A DNA stretch of 22,500 nucleotides from Trachelipus rathkii (Eukaryota; Arthropoda; Malacostraca; Isopoda; Trachelipodidae). A model generated the notes under the pieces. The model was given only the letters and a program-made list of their open reading frames with translations, searched no databases and was not told the origin of the DNA. Position 1 is the first letter of the stretch, and every line of letters begins with the position of its first letter. The DNA is taken from contig JABUQX010097299.1 in the NCBI GenBank assembly GCA_015478945.1, forward strand, positions 1-22,500, read 5' to 3'. A program made the position numbers and the translations under genes. Of this stretch, positions 9,961-21,169 are shown in pieces.

Positions 9961-12900
9961 ATGTCCCAGTCTTTGAGAAATGCAAAACATTAGTGTAGAT
10001 CTGTTAGAACTTAAAAACGATTGATCGCGGTGTCCTCTTCAGATCTTTAGCTTGGATCTATTGGGTTAAATACGCCCTGTACTTGGCCAAAAGTGGTCGT
10101 TGTTCGAGTTCTTACTTGTGGAGGTTTTTACTAATTTTCGAAAGGGAATATTACCCCAAAGCCTCGGACTGTGTAAAAGTACCTCTCGTGAGAAGTCTGA
10201 AGTCGAAATGATTAGGACGGCTAAGAGCAGACTCGATTATGGAGAAACGTATGCCGCACAAATTGAATGTCTCTTCTGAGTGAGTTCCCCTCTGATTAGA
10301 TTGAGAACCTTAAGTATTAGTTTTAAAATTAAGAGTGTCTTGGTTAGTCGTGAGTTTAAGTGTGAGGTTACAAAAGTCGCTCTTTTCAATGATAAGAATG
10401 ATAGATACATACATGCATTCAAGTGATTTATAGTATTATAGAAATATTGACAAATAGACAGCGTTGTTCATATTTAGGGTGATATAAGGCTATCCCCTCT
10501 GCCTATGAGTTCTCTGCTGTCTCTTAAATGTACTAAAGTGTGATTATACATGTTACTTAACATTGCGTTCTTATAATTGTGCGGTGAGATGTATAGTAGA
10601 TGTTGAAAGTACATACAAGAACCAGACTTTACTCATCATAGTAGGTGCTAGTAACTTGGTAACCAAGTTAGCAGCTATATAAGACATACCATTTACTATT
10701 GGGACTATGCCTTAACTTAACACCATCTAGAGGTGATTATGCTGTAGTCACCCTCAGGGTATAACCTTGAGGTCATTATTAGCTACGAAACTTTTTTGAT
10801 ATCTACTAAATCTAATCCCCCACCGAAACCTTTCATGAATTACTTAAAGTGGGTTCAATTTCAGGCCATTATAATACAATTAACCCCATTGTCCCATTGT
10901 GGAGATTATGGGTTGAGTAATATCAGAATGGCCATTGAATGAGAATTAATCAGAGGTCCTCGCGTACAATGTACCGGGTTAAAGTTTAATCTTAAGGCCA
11001 AACTACATGCTATAGAATTAAGTTAGGATATGGGCTTACGCCCCTAATGAAGGGATCAGATTAGAGAGCCGAGCGGCCATTAATAGCTTTCTTTTAGTGG
11101 CTGTGAGAGGATGTACGTTGTACCAGCGGTCATTGTGACAGTACAAAATACGTTAGTCCAAAATATATTAGTACTCCTCAATGTTACCGAGCTAAGGTTA
11201 TATCTGAATTATTGCTGAAAAAAACTTATTGTCTCGACATATTGTTTATTGACCCTAACTATTAATCGCTCTACTTGTGAAGATTATGTATAAGCCAAAT
11301 AGTTACACCTAACATATGAGCAGTCATTTGGTAAATTTATTTTATATGTGCGACAAATCATAGTTACTGGTGTCATTGTAAGATTAAACATTTATATTTG
11401 TGAAAATGATCAAAGAGTATGAGAGCTTAGTATATACAATAAAAGACTGCGGACGAAATAAAGCTTACGTTTTTGAGATGTATATTTGTTAGTTATACCT
11501 TTACTTTTGATTATAAGTGGGGGACTTTGATTAATAGTTAACAGGTTTATTTATCCATTGAATACTTATAGGGGATGATAGTAGTTTGTTATATTGTATC
11601 ATTATAATTTTCTATATAGGTATATCATTGGTAATACGTAAAATATTGTTATAGCTTTATTTAATATGTGAATAAAATACCTTGCATTATGTTAGAGTAT
11701 ACGCGTGATCTGTATAGAATTAAGCCATATAGTTGGGATATAATTTTTGTAAATATTATACATGATCCTATAATGTAATAATTAAACAACGATATGTATT
11801 AGAAAAGTGTTAAAGTAGGCTTACGAGGTCTTTGATTATAATGCTATATATATTATAGGTACTTATTAATCATGAGGTATAATGTGTGAAACTATTTGTT
11901 AACATAGTTTAACTAGTTTATTACTACGTTTATAGATTATGCCTAAGTATATTCTGTGTGAGTAGGGTTATATTCATAAGTTCAGTAATTAGATACTAAA
12001 GTTATAGCTTTAATTAAGTGTAAAATACCTTTGTTAAGTCAATCAATATATATATGATGTTTAGTTTTATTAATGTTTATTTAAACTAGTTATTAAGAGA
12101 AAACTTTGAACATTATATAATTGATATATTAGTATTTACTATAAATCTAATCACTCAAAAAATTACAAAGATGATACATCGAGATAAGAATGTTTGCTCC
12201 CATGTAATCACAATTTTTATGATTTCTAATATTTTAAGATCATCAGAATCATGTGTATCCCACGTTAAGTATGTAGGAAGAAAAATTATTGGCAATAAGG
12301 TTCGATAGCATGTTCACGTGGCATAAGGTGATATGTGTTGATAATAAGTTCAGAAAATTGTGAGAAAGCTGCTTATAAGCAAGTCTATATGTGCACTTTA
12401 CTTTAAAAACGTAACGTACTCTGAGAGCTGTCAAGTTAAATACCACGATAGACATATATAAGTATAGATGAAGCCACATATATAGATGTCTAAGTTTATT
12501 ATAGAAAATATTATCTTAAGAATGTAATTACCAATTATGACTTGCTTAAAGTCTTGCAATCGAAATGAGCTCTGCAATCGAAATAATATTTGAGCAAATA
12601 TATTATTCCGAGAAGCTAAAGCGCATTCAGAACTTTAAGACATTATATATTATGCAAACTAATCTTAGAAGAAAAGGAATTAAAATAATAATAATCCACA
12701 ATGAATAATAATATAGTAATTTAATTAATTATACGAAGTAAACTTATAGTTTATTATAATAAACACTAGAGTGGGAATATATCGTACAATAAAAGTGATG
12801 GCTCACAAAGCTACAAACCTAGTACATGAGACTCGAGATCAATCAAAAATCATACAAATCAACGATTAGCTATATAGCCAATGAGTATTATCTAGAAATT

Positions 12901-13231
12901 CAAATCGTGTGTCTGAATCCTCTCACCCAATAGTTTTTCAGCTTTATACATGTATATCAAAATTCATTAAAATTGTTGTGTTTATTTTATATTATATGTT
13001 GTGATTTGGTGTGATTCGCCCCTTACAGAGTGTGAGTGACCCCCAAGATTTGAAATAATCTGTAAACTTATGCTGAGTGTTTATATGTTTTGCAGAAACA
13101 TTGATGTCCATATATCTAATGCATTATACTCGTCAGTCATCGTTATAATGATCTTATCTCCTTCTCACAAGAGAAAATTTTATACTGGTTCTAGTCCAAT
13201 ACCGAGTCTAACTCTTCCCTAATCTCCTACT
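9961..13231. other. AT-rich non-coding DNA, no gene seen
   Basis: No protein motif is recognised in any frame. The open frames at 10,237-10,422 (61 codons) and 12,249-12,479 (76 codons), both minus, are short, of ordinary composition and unsupported. Bases 10,000-11,150 are less AT-rich than the rest. Local features are a hairpin at 10,647-10,672, an 8-bp stem with one G-T pair at about 10,754-10,772, and the string TGCAATCGAAAT repeated at 12,555 and 12,573 with an 18-base period. Confidence 0.5.
10647..10672. other. 11-bp hairpin with a 3-base bulge
   Basis: ACCAAGTTAGC at 10,662-10,672 is the reverse complement of GCTA + ACTTGGT at 10,647-10,660, with GTA left out as a bulge and one A as loop. 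The inner 17 bases are a near-perfect palindrome. No function is known. Confidence 0.5.
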
Positions 13232-13451
13232 CTAAAGACATTTTATTATTGCTGCAGTGGGGACTAAAGGTGGCGGGCCCGGTGCGGAGGCCTGCGAGGG
13301 ATACCTCGGTATAGGATGCTTCAGTAGCTCAGGTCTGCAAGCGAGACGGAACTCGTGAGCAATCAGAAGCTGGAAACATTGTGTCTGCAGATAGAGGCTC
13401 TCTCGTGATACAAATTTCAACACTCAGAAGTGATCCCCTTCGAGGATCACT
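13232..13451. other. GC-rich block of unknown identity, ending in a hairpin
   Basis: This segment is much richer in G and C than its surroundings, for example GGCGGGCCCGGTGCGG near 13,272. On the minus strand it is open for 63 codons and a TTTATT (AATAAA on minus) sits at 13,242-13,247. At the other edge a perfect 8-bp stem, AGTGATCC (13,429-13,436) with GGATCACT (13,444-13,451), encloses the loop CCTTCGA. It could be an exon fragment, a small RNA-like unit or a piece of a mobile element. I do not recognise a family and do not call a gene. Confidence 0.4.
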
Positions 13452-13496
13452 CTCTTTCAACGTATATAATATATAAATATAAATAATTAATGAGTA

Positions 13497-13518
13497 CGTA
13501 TGTGTATGTGTATGTGCT
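13497..13518 (+). repeat. Short (TATGTG)n repeat
   Basis: About three and a half copies of TATGTG or GTATGT lie immediately before an alternating CG hairpin. Confidence 0.7.
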
Positions 13519-13539
13519 AGCGCGCGCTCTGCGCGCGCT
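13519..13539. other. Perfect alternating-CG hairpin
   Basis: AGCGCGCGC at 13,519-13,527 and GCGCGCGCT at 13,531-13,539 are exact reverse complements around the loop TCT. Alternating CG runs can form Z-DNA, and this one is striking in AT-rich DNA. No function can be given. Confidence 0.75.
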
Positions 13540-13913
13540 TGATACGTAATCTCGTCTTCCTGAAGTTAAATTACGTCAACCACAGCGTCGAAAACCTTAA
13601 ATGCTATTTATGAGCCTTATATTATCGGCCTCTCTCACATCAGTCCAAACATAATAAGGGCTAGTAAGCGCTCAATATCGGTGAGCGTATCCACCTCTAT
13701 ATTAGGTGAGGTGAACCACTTACCCTCTATTAATATAACAATTACCCTATCAAGACTTGTAATAATTATACCACCGGATTTCGAGCTTATATAATCCCTA
13801 TCAATTACATACTAATTATTATTCACATAAGTTTCACACCTAATATTCCTACTAGTTTACCTTACATAATCAAATAAGTATATATAGTGGTCGTGGGTCG
13901 GATTGCTGTCAAT
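13540..13913. other. Non-coding DNA, nothing recognised
   Basis: Moderately AT-rich unique sequence with no usable open frame and no recognised RNA or mobile element. Confidence 0.5.
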
Positions 13914-13976
13914 TCATATATTATACTATTATATATATATTAATATATATAAATAATTTAATATGATATATATATA

Positions 13977-14021
<45 letters not shown>

Positions 14022-14160
14022 TAATATATATATTAATTATAATATATATATTATATATATATGATGTGATGTGTGTGTGTGATGTGTGAGTATGTATATA
14101 TATATATATATATATACTTAATAATTATATGAGTAATGTGTGTGTGTGTGTAGTGTTCAT
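13914..14160. repeat. Compound (TA)n / (TG)n microsatellite
   Basis: Imperfect TA repeats run to about 14,062. They are followed by GATGTG and TGTGTG words, a second TA tract around 14,095-14,117, and another (TG)n run near 14,138-14,151. Long TA and TG tracts side by side form one compound array. Confidence 0.9.
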
Positions 14161-15957
14161 ATGTGTGCTCTTATGAATTCTACTAAAATCTTATTTAATT
14201 TATGAGGAATTCTGAGACCCATTGAATGTATAAATACAAATTATATACAGGTAACCAATAAGAGAGAGCGACACCAATAAATACACTCTAATCAACACAA
14301 ATAACTCTATTTGATTTATACAGGTGCCGATACCATAGATTACAGCGATACTTTTAAGAATTAATGATAACTATCCAGAAGTACTCATGAATAATTCTCC
14401 TTGAAGTTTTTTCATGAAGTAATAGGAGACTTTAACTATCGGCGCATCGGTCATCTCCTTCTCGAATATGGCCAGTATACGCGCCTATAGACAACACTGA
14501 GAGTGATCAATCATATGAAATTTTTATTCATGATTAATTATGAGTTTTGTTCCTACCTCCTCAAAGTAGTATCTCCATCTATTTCTCTAAAATTCTCTCT
14601 ATATCCCCGAAATAATAGTGATCATCTTGCTTCTGAAGTCGTGTTTATAATGAGATTTCTGCACAATGATAAATAATAAAAACCTATATATATATTATAT
14701 AATAGGTAATTATTAATTGTTTTATATTCAATAATAATTAAATATTATACCTTTCCCATTTTCAGTAAGTATTAAGCAAGGTTAGCATACTAGTTATATG
14801 AGTTGTAAAACATTGAATTATTTACTCATATTTACAAAATTGAAGACTTAAATTATTAATTATTTAACGATATAAAGTTAATATAATATAATTGAAAGTA
14901 AGAGAATTCCTATCATTATATATATCTAGCTGAAAGACTAAAAAATAGTTTCTAGTTATCAATTCTGATAAACATAATAGTATAATGAAGTGAAAGTAGA
15001 GTATATTCCTTTAGATTGATAAAGAGCTATGCTATCTCTTATTTAACTTAATTATTTATATATCGCCTTATTTATTTATATAACGCATGAGTGGTCAGTG
15101 TTTTTGCTGGTTTTGTGTTTATGTATATTATCAGTGCGAGATGTCACTTCAAATAATATTATTAATCTCCACATTTGAGATATGACACTGAGCCTTCGCT
15201 CAAATAACATATTATAAAAAATATCTATTATATATGAGAAATACGTAAATAACTATATTGACATAACAAAGATTAATTTATAAATAAGTTACTCAAGAAT
15301 CAAGGCTTTATGGTATATCAACCGCCTGAAACTTGATCTCATAATTCTAGTAATATACTACAGTAAAGAATGGTATTTAATCAGATAGTGAAGAAAATTT
15401 ATTGTTTATGATCGGCCCAAAAATGTTTCATGGAATGAGGAAATTTTTAAGTACATGTTTATTAGTAATTGATTATCATAGGTAGGCGATTTATCATAAT
15501 ATAAACTATGATTTAGTAGTTTGGAGATATATTTAATTATAAAGAATAATTACAGAACTTCTGCCGTCTTTATCGGATTGTTATGGATTGAAATACAAGT
15601 GCTTCGGAAATGAAACAGAATATTCTGGGTGAGTTTGGAATATATATGTAAATAAGATTGATGTATGTGCAATAGATATTGTATAATTAAATTCTCACAA
15701 GTGGATATTAAATCTTTTATTATCACATCCAGTGCAGAGTATGTGACTGTGACTCATCTTGTCACGCTTTACGTGAAGTATGTATGTATGTATCGATCTA
15801 TCTAATGCAATTAGATGCCCCTATATATATATATATATATGCGAAACGGGAGGATATATATAAGTGTTGAAGAACAGAATGTAATTTGATGGATTACTTT
15901 CCTATAAGGAAAGCGTTCAGTAAATAAAAGTATGGTAGTATGTCATTGCTTATCACA
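14161..15957. other. AT-rich non-coding DNA with two small microsatellites
   Basis: No gene is seen. A four-copy GTAT repeat lies at 15,778-15,793 and a pure (TA)n run at 15,822-15,840. The rest has dense stop codons in all frames and no recognisable repeat. Confidence 0.55.
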
Positions 15958-16066
15958 TAATTTAATATATAATAGATTATATATATTTAATATAATATTA
16001 AAATAATATTTAATATATCATAAATATATTAATATATAATTATAATATTATATAATATATATATTA

Positions 16067-16097
<31 letters not shown>

Positions 16098-16175
16098 ATA
16101 ATATATATATATAATTATATAATATATTAATATAAATATATATATTAATATATAATAATATATATATATATATAA
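15958..16175. repeat. (TA)n microsatellite, imperfect
   Basis: About 215 bases of TA with extra A or T interruptions (AATATT, TAATAT). The DNA after this array has long homopolymers and smoother composition than the DNA before it. Confidence 0.95.
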
Positions 16176-16599
16176 TTCAATACTCAAATTCAAAAAATTC
16201 TCAAATGTGATGCAAAAAACATTAGCTTCACTAGTATCTGGCGAGAGCCTGTTCCTTTTTGGGGTGTTTACATTAAAAGTGTACCGGAAACTGAAATTTT
16301 CCAGTTCCCTTCCGAACCGGTATTAAAACTGAATCCCAAAAAAAATCTGGCTGGAACCGGAATTTCTAATGAACTTTCCTTTAACTAAAAGAAATGTAAA
16401 AAAAAAAAAATTTATATAATTTTCAACAAAAATCTTATATTTCCAGTACAACGCAACTTCATGAACATATGGATAAATCTTAATGGATTTGAATATCTGA
16501 ATTTAATCGATTCCACAGACTATAAATACCAATAATATAATATATAATTATATATATAAATAATTACTACTGTTATGGTGCGGGTATCAACTATTAGGT
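16176..16599. other. Unique segment with a nested palindrome
   Basis: At 16,282-16,322, TACCGG and CCGGTA form the outer arms, with AACTG and CAGTT as inner arms around AAATTTTC. Another GAACCGGAA string occurs shortly after. Such CCGG palindromes are seen in dispersed non-autonomous elements, but I cannot assign one. A run of A follows near 16,399. No coding frame is visible. Confidence 0.45.
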
Positions 16600-16647
<48 letters not shown>

Positions 16648-16657
16648 TATATATATA

Positions 16658-16731
<74 letters not shown>

Positions 16732-16762
16732 TATATATTTTATATATTTATATTTATAGATA
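16600..16762. repeat. (TA)n microsatellite
   Basis: One of the purest TA arrays in the window. The last part carries GATATA and TTTATA variants. Confidence 0.97.
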
Positions 16763-17289
16763 CATATATTTAGACAGGCAATCTTGCTGATTGTTTTTTT
16801 AAGAAACCCTAAGTAATTGTCTTTCTTTTAATCCCTTCCATAAGACATTGTGTAATGATTTTTGCTGAATGCAATGCATATTTTAATATATATTTTTTTT
16901 TAAGGATTGTAACTTGAAAATTGTAACATTAGCATTATAAAGAATGCAATTTAGAATTACTGCTTATATTTTTTTTCAACTAAATTTTTACTTCTTTCTT
17001 ATCACTGTGTAGGTTCATATTCTATTTCACTTATGGGAGACATTTTTTGGACACAATGAGAAAAAGTAAATTACTGTAAAGATATATCGATAAATACTCA
17101 TTAAAGCAATGTGAAGTTTAACATGCAATTTGGAAACTAGTCACATGAAAAATTAGTTACCATAATAGTTATCATTTTGAAGATAGAAAAATTAAAAATT
17201 CACTTTCAAGTTATGTAAAAATTGCGAAAAAATTTCTGAAGAAGTTTTTAAATTAACTGGTCTCGTAATCATAAGGTACGCTAGATAAA
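16763..17289. other. Unique segment, no gene seen
   Basis: AT-rich non-repetitive DNA between two TA arrays, with short T and A homopolymers. No open frame, RNA or repeat end was recognised. Confidence 0.55.
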
Positions 17290-17335
17290 GTTATATTATA
17301 TATATATTATTATTATATATATATTATATCATAAT

Positions 17336-17394
<59 letters not shown>

Positions 17395-17425
17395 TATATA
17401 TATAAATATATATCATATAAATATT
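17290..17425. repeat. (TA)n microsatellite
   Basis: TA array with AATAT interruptions, directly bordering the left end of the candidate element at 17,429. A 70-codon minus-strand open frame across it is only translated TA repeat (Ile-Tyr). Confidence 0.95.
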
Positions 17426-17428
17426 AGT

Positions 17429-18066
17429 GGCGACTCCAGCAACTTTTAAACTACTCGGGCTTCTCTCACAAATAATATAAATCACAATATAAATTTTTAC
17501 AACGAATAACAAATTGTTAATATATAAATTGTCCATGTAACGTAAATAAAATTCTTAAATTAAATTTTCAATTAGAAATGGCAAACTTGCCCAGTGAAAA
17601 ATGAAAATGTATCAAAGAGATCCAATGGCAAAAATATAAACAATTTATAGCTAAATTCGGTGTTGAATTCAGCTTAATCTATTTTTAATATTTTTGGTAT
17701 TTTCATTAAGACAAATAAGTTATTGTAATTTTTTTTTAAAGTAAGACGTGTGTTTGAGATCCTAGGGGAAAAAACAACTTTTAAAAAATTAAATAACGAT
17801 GTTGTTTAGTGAACTGAAAGCTTCGAAAAGCCGAGCAGCTCACATTTTATAATTGTGAAAATACCATTTATTCAACTGTGATATTCCTTAAACTTTTGTT
17901 TAAATTTTACATGACTTTTATATGTTTATCAATATATTCTTTTCATATACAATTTTGCAAAAAATAAGAAGAATTTTATCGTAACTTCCCGAAATTTGTA
18001 GAAGATTCGATCGTTTCTATAATGATAACTCTGGCTAAGCCGAGCAGCACGAGTATAAGAGTCGCC
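17429..18066. mobile_element. Candidate non-autonomous DNA transposon (MITE-like), ~640 bp
   Basis: The segment starts with GGCGACTC (17,429-17,436) and ends with the exact reverse complement GAGTCGCC (18,059-18,066). Behind these ends the similarity continues imperfectly: CTCGGGCTT at about 17,453 on the left corresponds to AAGCCGAG at 18,037-18,044 on the right, giving imperfect terminal inverted repeats of some 40-50 bases. A further copy of AAGCCGAGCAGC sits inside at 17,828-17,839. Both sides run straight into (TA)n arrays. No coding capacity is present. The GGCGACTC-type end and the repeated subterminal motif are reminiscent of hAT elements, but no clear 8-bp target duplication is visible, so the class is a guess. 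Confidence 0.5.
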
Positions 18067-18072
18067 TTTGAG

Positions 18073-18074
18073 AT

Positions 18075-18110
<36 letters not shown>

Positions 18111-18134
18111 ATTATATTATATTATATAATCTAT

Positions 18135-18166
<32 letters not shown>

Positions 18167-18233
18167 ATAATATAATATATATATATACTATATATATATA
18201 TATTATATATATATATATATATTATTATATATC
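18073..18233. repeat. (TA)n microsatellite, imperfect
   Basis: TA array with TAATA and CTATA interruptions, on the right flank of the candidate short transposon. Confidence 0.95.
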
Positions 18234-18483
18234 ATGAAGGAGCATAATAGACTTAATATGAAACATCAGAAAATAATCCTGAAAACTTTGAAATCACAAT
18301 ATAACCATACATGTCACCGAACATTCTGTTGACGATACCTCCAACCCGTGAGTCCTGGTTAAACAATATGTAAAAAGAAGAAAATGGCAGCGCTGAAACT
18401 CAGAAAAAATGTTAAAAGTGATTTTAATGTTATAGAATATCGAATTAAAGAGACACCATACTGCTTTTTTCCAAAGTCGTTTT

Positions 18484-18526
<43 letters not shown>

Positions 18527-18690
18527 ATAACTTCTTTTTCCTAAATAAATGTTTGAACACTTTGATAGTTAAAACCTTTTTTCTGGGGTATTTTCTACAT
18601 TTTTTTAAAACGTTTTTCGACATTTGCGACTCATTTAAAACATTTCAGGAAAATTTCACGAAAATTGAAGTGTCAATGAAAGTATTAAGG
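18234..18690. other. Unique segment containing a T40 homopolymer
   Basis: Non-repetitive AT-rich DNA except for an uninterrupted run of 40 T at 18,486-18,525. On the minus strand this would be a poly(A) run, so a retroposed copy reading from higher coordinates was considered. No AATAAA is seen on that strand just before the run and no gene-like sequence follows. The short plus-strand open frame at 18,553-18,768 runs into the next TA array and is not convincing. Confidence 0.5.
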
Positions 18691-18791
18691 TATATATATA
18701 TATATATATATTATATAATATATATATATATATATAGTATATATATATACTATATATATATATTATAATATATATATATTATATATATAAT

Positions 18792-18846
<55 letters not shown>

Positions 18847-18847
18847 A
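18691..18847. repeat. (TA)n microsatellite
   Basis: TA array merging on its right into ATT triplets at the 3' end of the retrotransposon remnant. Confidence 0.95.
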
Positions 18848-18880
18848 TTTATTATTATTATATTATTATTATATCATTAT
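18848..18880 (-). repeat. (ATT)n tract at the retrotransposon 3' end
   Basis: On the minus strand this reads as ATA/AAT triplets following GGGAAAATA. Several non-LTR families, including RTE and I elements, end in short tandem repeats rather than poly(A), so this may be the element's own 3' tail. It could equally be host microsatellite that existed before insertion. Confidence 0.6.
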
Positions 18881-18959
18881 TATTTTCCCACAAAGCGGGT
18901 AGTGGTACGTGCAGGCTTCCTAAACATATTTCCTTCATCCTCGCCCTCATCGCCACTCT

Positions 18960-19165
18960 CCTCCATTCATTCTATCTCTCGCAACACCACTACCTCTTCC
19001 ACCCCATTCCCTCTCTCCTCCAACATTTCCTTTATTCCATCCAATCCACCTCCTTCTTGGTCTCACCCTTCCTCTCCTTCCTATCTCCTCCGCCTCCCAA
19101 ACTCTCTCCTAACCACCCTCTGCTCCTCCATTCTCTCCAAGTCCAACCATCTTAACATCCTACTT
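18960..19165 (-). pseudogene. C-terminal domain remnant of the retrotransposon
   Basis: On the minus strand, RMLRWLDLERMEEQRVVRR reads from 19,161 downward and corresponds to the conserved RxLRWFGHVERM segment after the RT of many animal non-LTR elements. Further on, GLDGIKEMLEERG and RDRM strings are found in shifted frames. The coding part ends shortly before 18,900, so the 3' untranslated part is very short. Confidence 0.8.
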
Positions 19166-19689
19166 CCGCTTCTTCTCACGTCAAACCATCTTCCATCACA
19201 TCTCTCTCCTTATTAACATTCCTAATCCTCTCTCTTTTACTAACCCCATCAAATCCGCTCCAACCTTTCATCTCAAACACTTCAATTTCTTCTTGGACCT
19301 AGCATTCAAACCCCATGTTTCAATATAGTACCGCTGGAACACAAATTTTTCAAACATACTTATCTTTGATTATGTGATAACTTCCCCCCTTTCCAATAAT
19401 TCCATCAACCACCAATGCTTTGCTCATTCTTCTCCTACTCTATGATCTATCTCTTCTTCATCCCTCCTTCCTTACCCAAAATTCCATCCCAAATTCTCTC
19501 GAAAACCTTTACTCTTTCCAGTACACATACCTCCTACTTCTAATCTCTAACTCAACTCCCCTGCATCTGTTTCCTCCTCCTCAAACACTAAAACTTTACT
19601 CTTACCTGGATTTCATTCTTAAGACCTCTTTTGGTCCACACACTCTCTCAAACTCCTTCTATCCAAATACTACAACCCTTCTAATCCTT

Positions 19690-20515
19690 CGCCACAAAGG
19701 TAGTATCATCTCGCAAATAGTATCATGTCACTTCTCCTCTATCACCCTATCCCTATCAATTCCACCCCTCTCTCCTCCCTCATCATTCTTCTGCAAACAC
19801 TCTCCATAAAATAATTGAACCGCACGTGCGACATTACACATCCTTGTCTCAACCCTCTCTCCACTCCAAACATCTCACTCCTCCTCCTAATAATCTCACT
19901 ACACATTCGCTATTCCTATAAAAGGCCTTAATACCCTTTACCTAATTTACCCCCTACTCCATGTTCCTACCAGCACCCTCTATAATTGCATACCCTCTTC
20001 ATCGCTAATCATATGGCTTTCTTCCAGACTCTCAAAAAAATCACCCATACACCTTCCTTATCCTTTCTAAAACCTTATCCTTCCACAAGCATACTTCATT
20101 GTGAATACTTGACCACAAACATCCCTTTCCCATCCTAAATCCTCCTTGTTCTTCCTCCATTCTCTCTTCCGTTAAATCTCCACCGCTCTCAATTAGTATT
20201 TTCCCCAACCTTTCCCTACTCACACACTCAAAGACAATTACCTCTATAATTACCCTACACTCCATCTACCCTTTCCCTTTATACAGGTGAACCAAACAAC
20301 CATTCCCTCCGATCCTCAGGTACCTCTCCTTCTTTCCAACATATATTATATAACCTATACATCCATTCCTCCACCCCTCTGCCTCCTATCTGTAACATTT
20401 CCATACTCCCACCATCTAGACCTGTGGACTTTCCTTTTTTTCCTTTAATTAACGCCCTAATAATTTCTTCCATTTGTATTTCCATATCTCCTTCCCGTCC
20501 CTCTTCACCTCCCAT
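19690..20515 (-). pseudogene. Reverse transcriptase domain remnant of the retrotransposon
   Basis: The segment 20,279-20,515 is open and reads EEIIRALIKGKKGKSTGLDG followed by EML, GVEEWMYRLYN and EGEVPEDRREW, the N-terminal RT block. A frame change then gives LYKGKG and a stop at about 20,266. The next open stretch, 20,041-20,265, carries EEQGGFRMGKGC and ERIRKVYG. After another shift, a degraded DFFESLEES string stands where the first catalytic Asp block (usually FxDLEKAYD) belongs. RGLRQGCVMS is at 19,829-19,858. The FADD box is split by one inserted base: FA at 19,712-19,717 and DD at 19,705-19,710, followed by TTFVAKD. The catalytic Asp pair is thus still legible but the gene is dead. 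Confidence 0.9.
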
Positions 20516-21169
20516 CCTCCCCTCTGAAAAACCTCACTCATTCTCTCCACCCGCAATTCTTCAATAACATTCTCTAAATATCCCCCTCTTTTCCTCACCC
20601 CATCTTCCCCTCCTATCCATTCCCCATCCTCGCCTTAACCCTCTCTCCCTAACTCCTTCCTCTTCTTTCTTTTTTTTATTTACTTCTTTCCAGAATATTT
20701 TGTCTCCCTGATTCAAATTTTTCTGTCACTGATTTCTATCACATTCATTATGTTGCATTTCTCTTCGCCTCTCCACCGCCCTCTTTGCTTCCACTTTAAC
20801 CCCTCTATATTCCTCCCAGCTTTCCCTTCTCCTATTCCCCGACCTTAGCACATAGGCCTCTTTTTTTCTTTTTCACCAAATCTTTCACCTCCTCATTCCA
20901 CCATTCACTTCCTTTCCTTCTACTTACTCCCACCTTTTTTACTCCGCATATCCTTCTGGCTTCTCACAAATTGTCTCTTTAAATCTCTTCCACTCCTCCT
21001 CCACATCCCTAATTTCCGTCCCTCTCACTTCCCTCCACCTATTCTCCATACCCCTCCTAAACTCGCTCTTACACAATGTCTCATCTAATTTTTCCACCTT
21101 AATGACTTCTATTTTCTCTTTTTTTCTCTTTGCTCTACCGTTACCGGCTCTCCCCCCACCCTTAACCTA
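20516..21169 (-). pseudogene. Endonuclease-RT linker remnant
   Basis: The stretch between the two enzymatic domains is Lys/Arg/Glu-rich in translation. It contains GSEWWNEEVKDLVKKKK on the minus strand, with EWWNEEV around 20,886-20,906, a conserved linker string of this retrotransposon group as I know it. Other parts are too decayed to read in one frame. Confidence 0.7.

Noticed and set aside
1..16000. Telomere repeats, CRISPR array, rRNA or mitochondrial genes
   Set aside because: No runs of TTAGG or TTAGGG, no regularly spaced identical repeats with spacers, and no rRNA or mitochondrial protein motifs were seen on either strand.
17324..17536. Ile/Tyr repeat protein on the minus strand
   Set aside because: It is a translated (TA)n array with a short unique lead. 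The similar C-terminal repeat of the frame at 18,553-18,768 has the same cause.
18486..18525. Poly(A) tail of a processed pseudogene on the minus strand
   Set aside because: No polyadenylation signal precedes the run on that strand, no gene-like sequence is adjacent and no flanking duplication is visible. A simple homopolymer is enough to explain it.
18902..19809. Ser/Pro/Leu-rich plus-strand proteins
   Set aside because: They lie antisense to the C-terminal and RT parts of the retrotransposon and reflect its pyrimidine-rich complementary strand. The same holds for the frame at 21,317-21,598.
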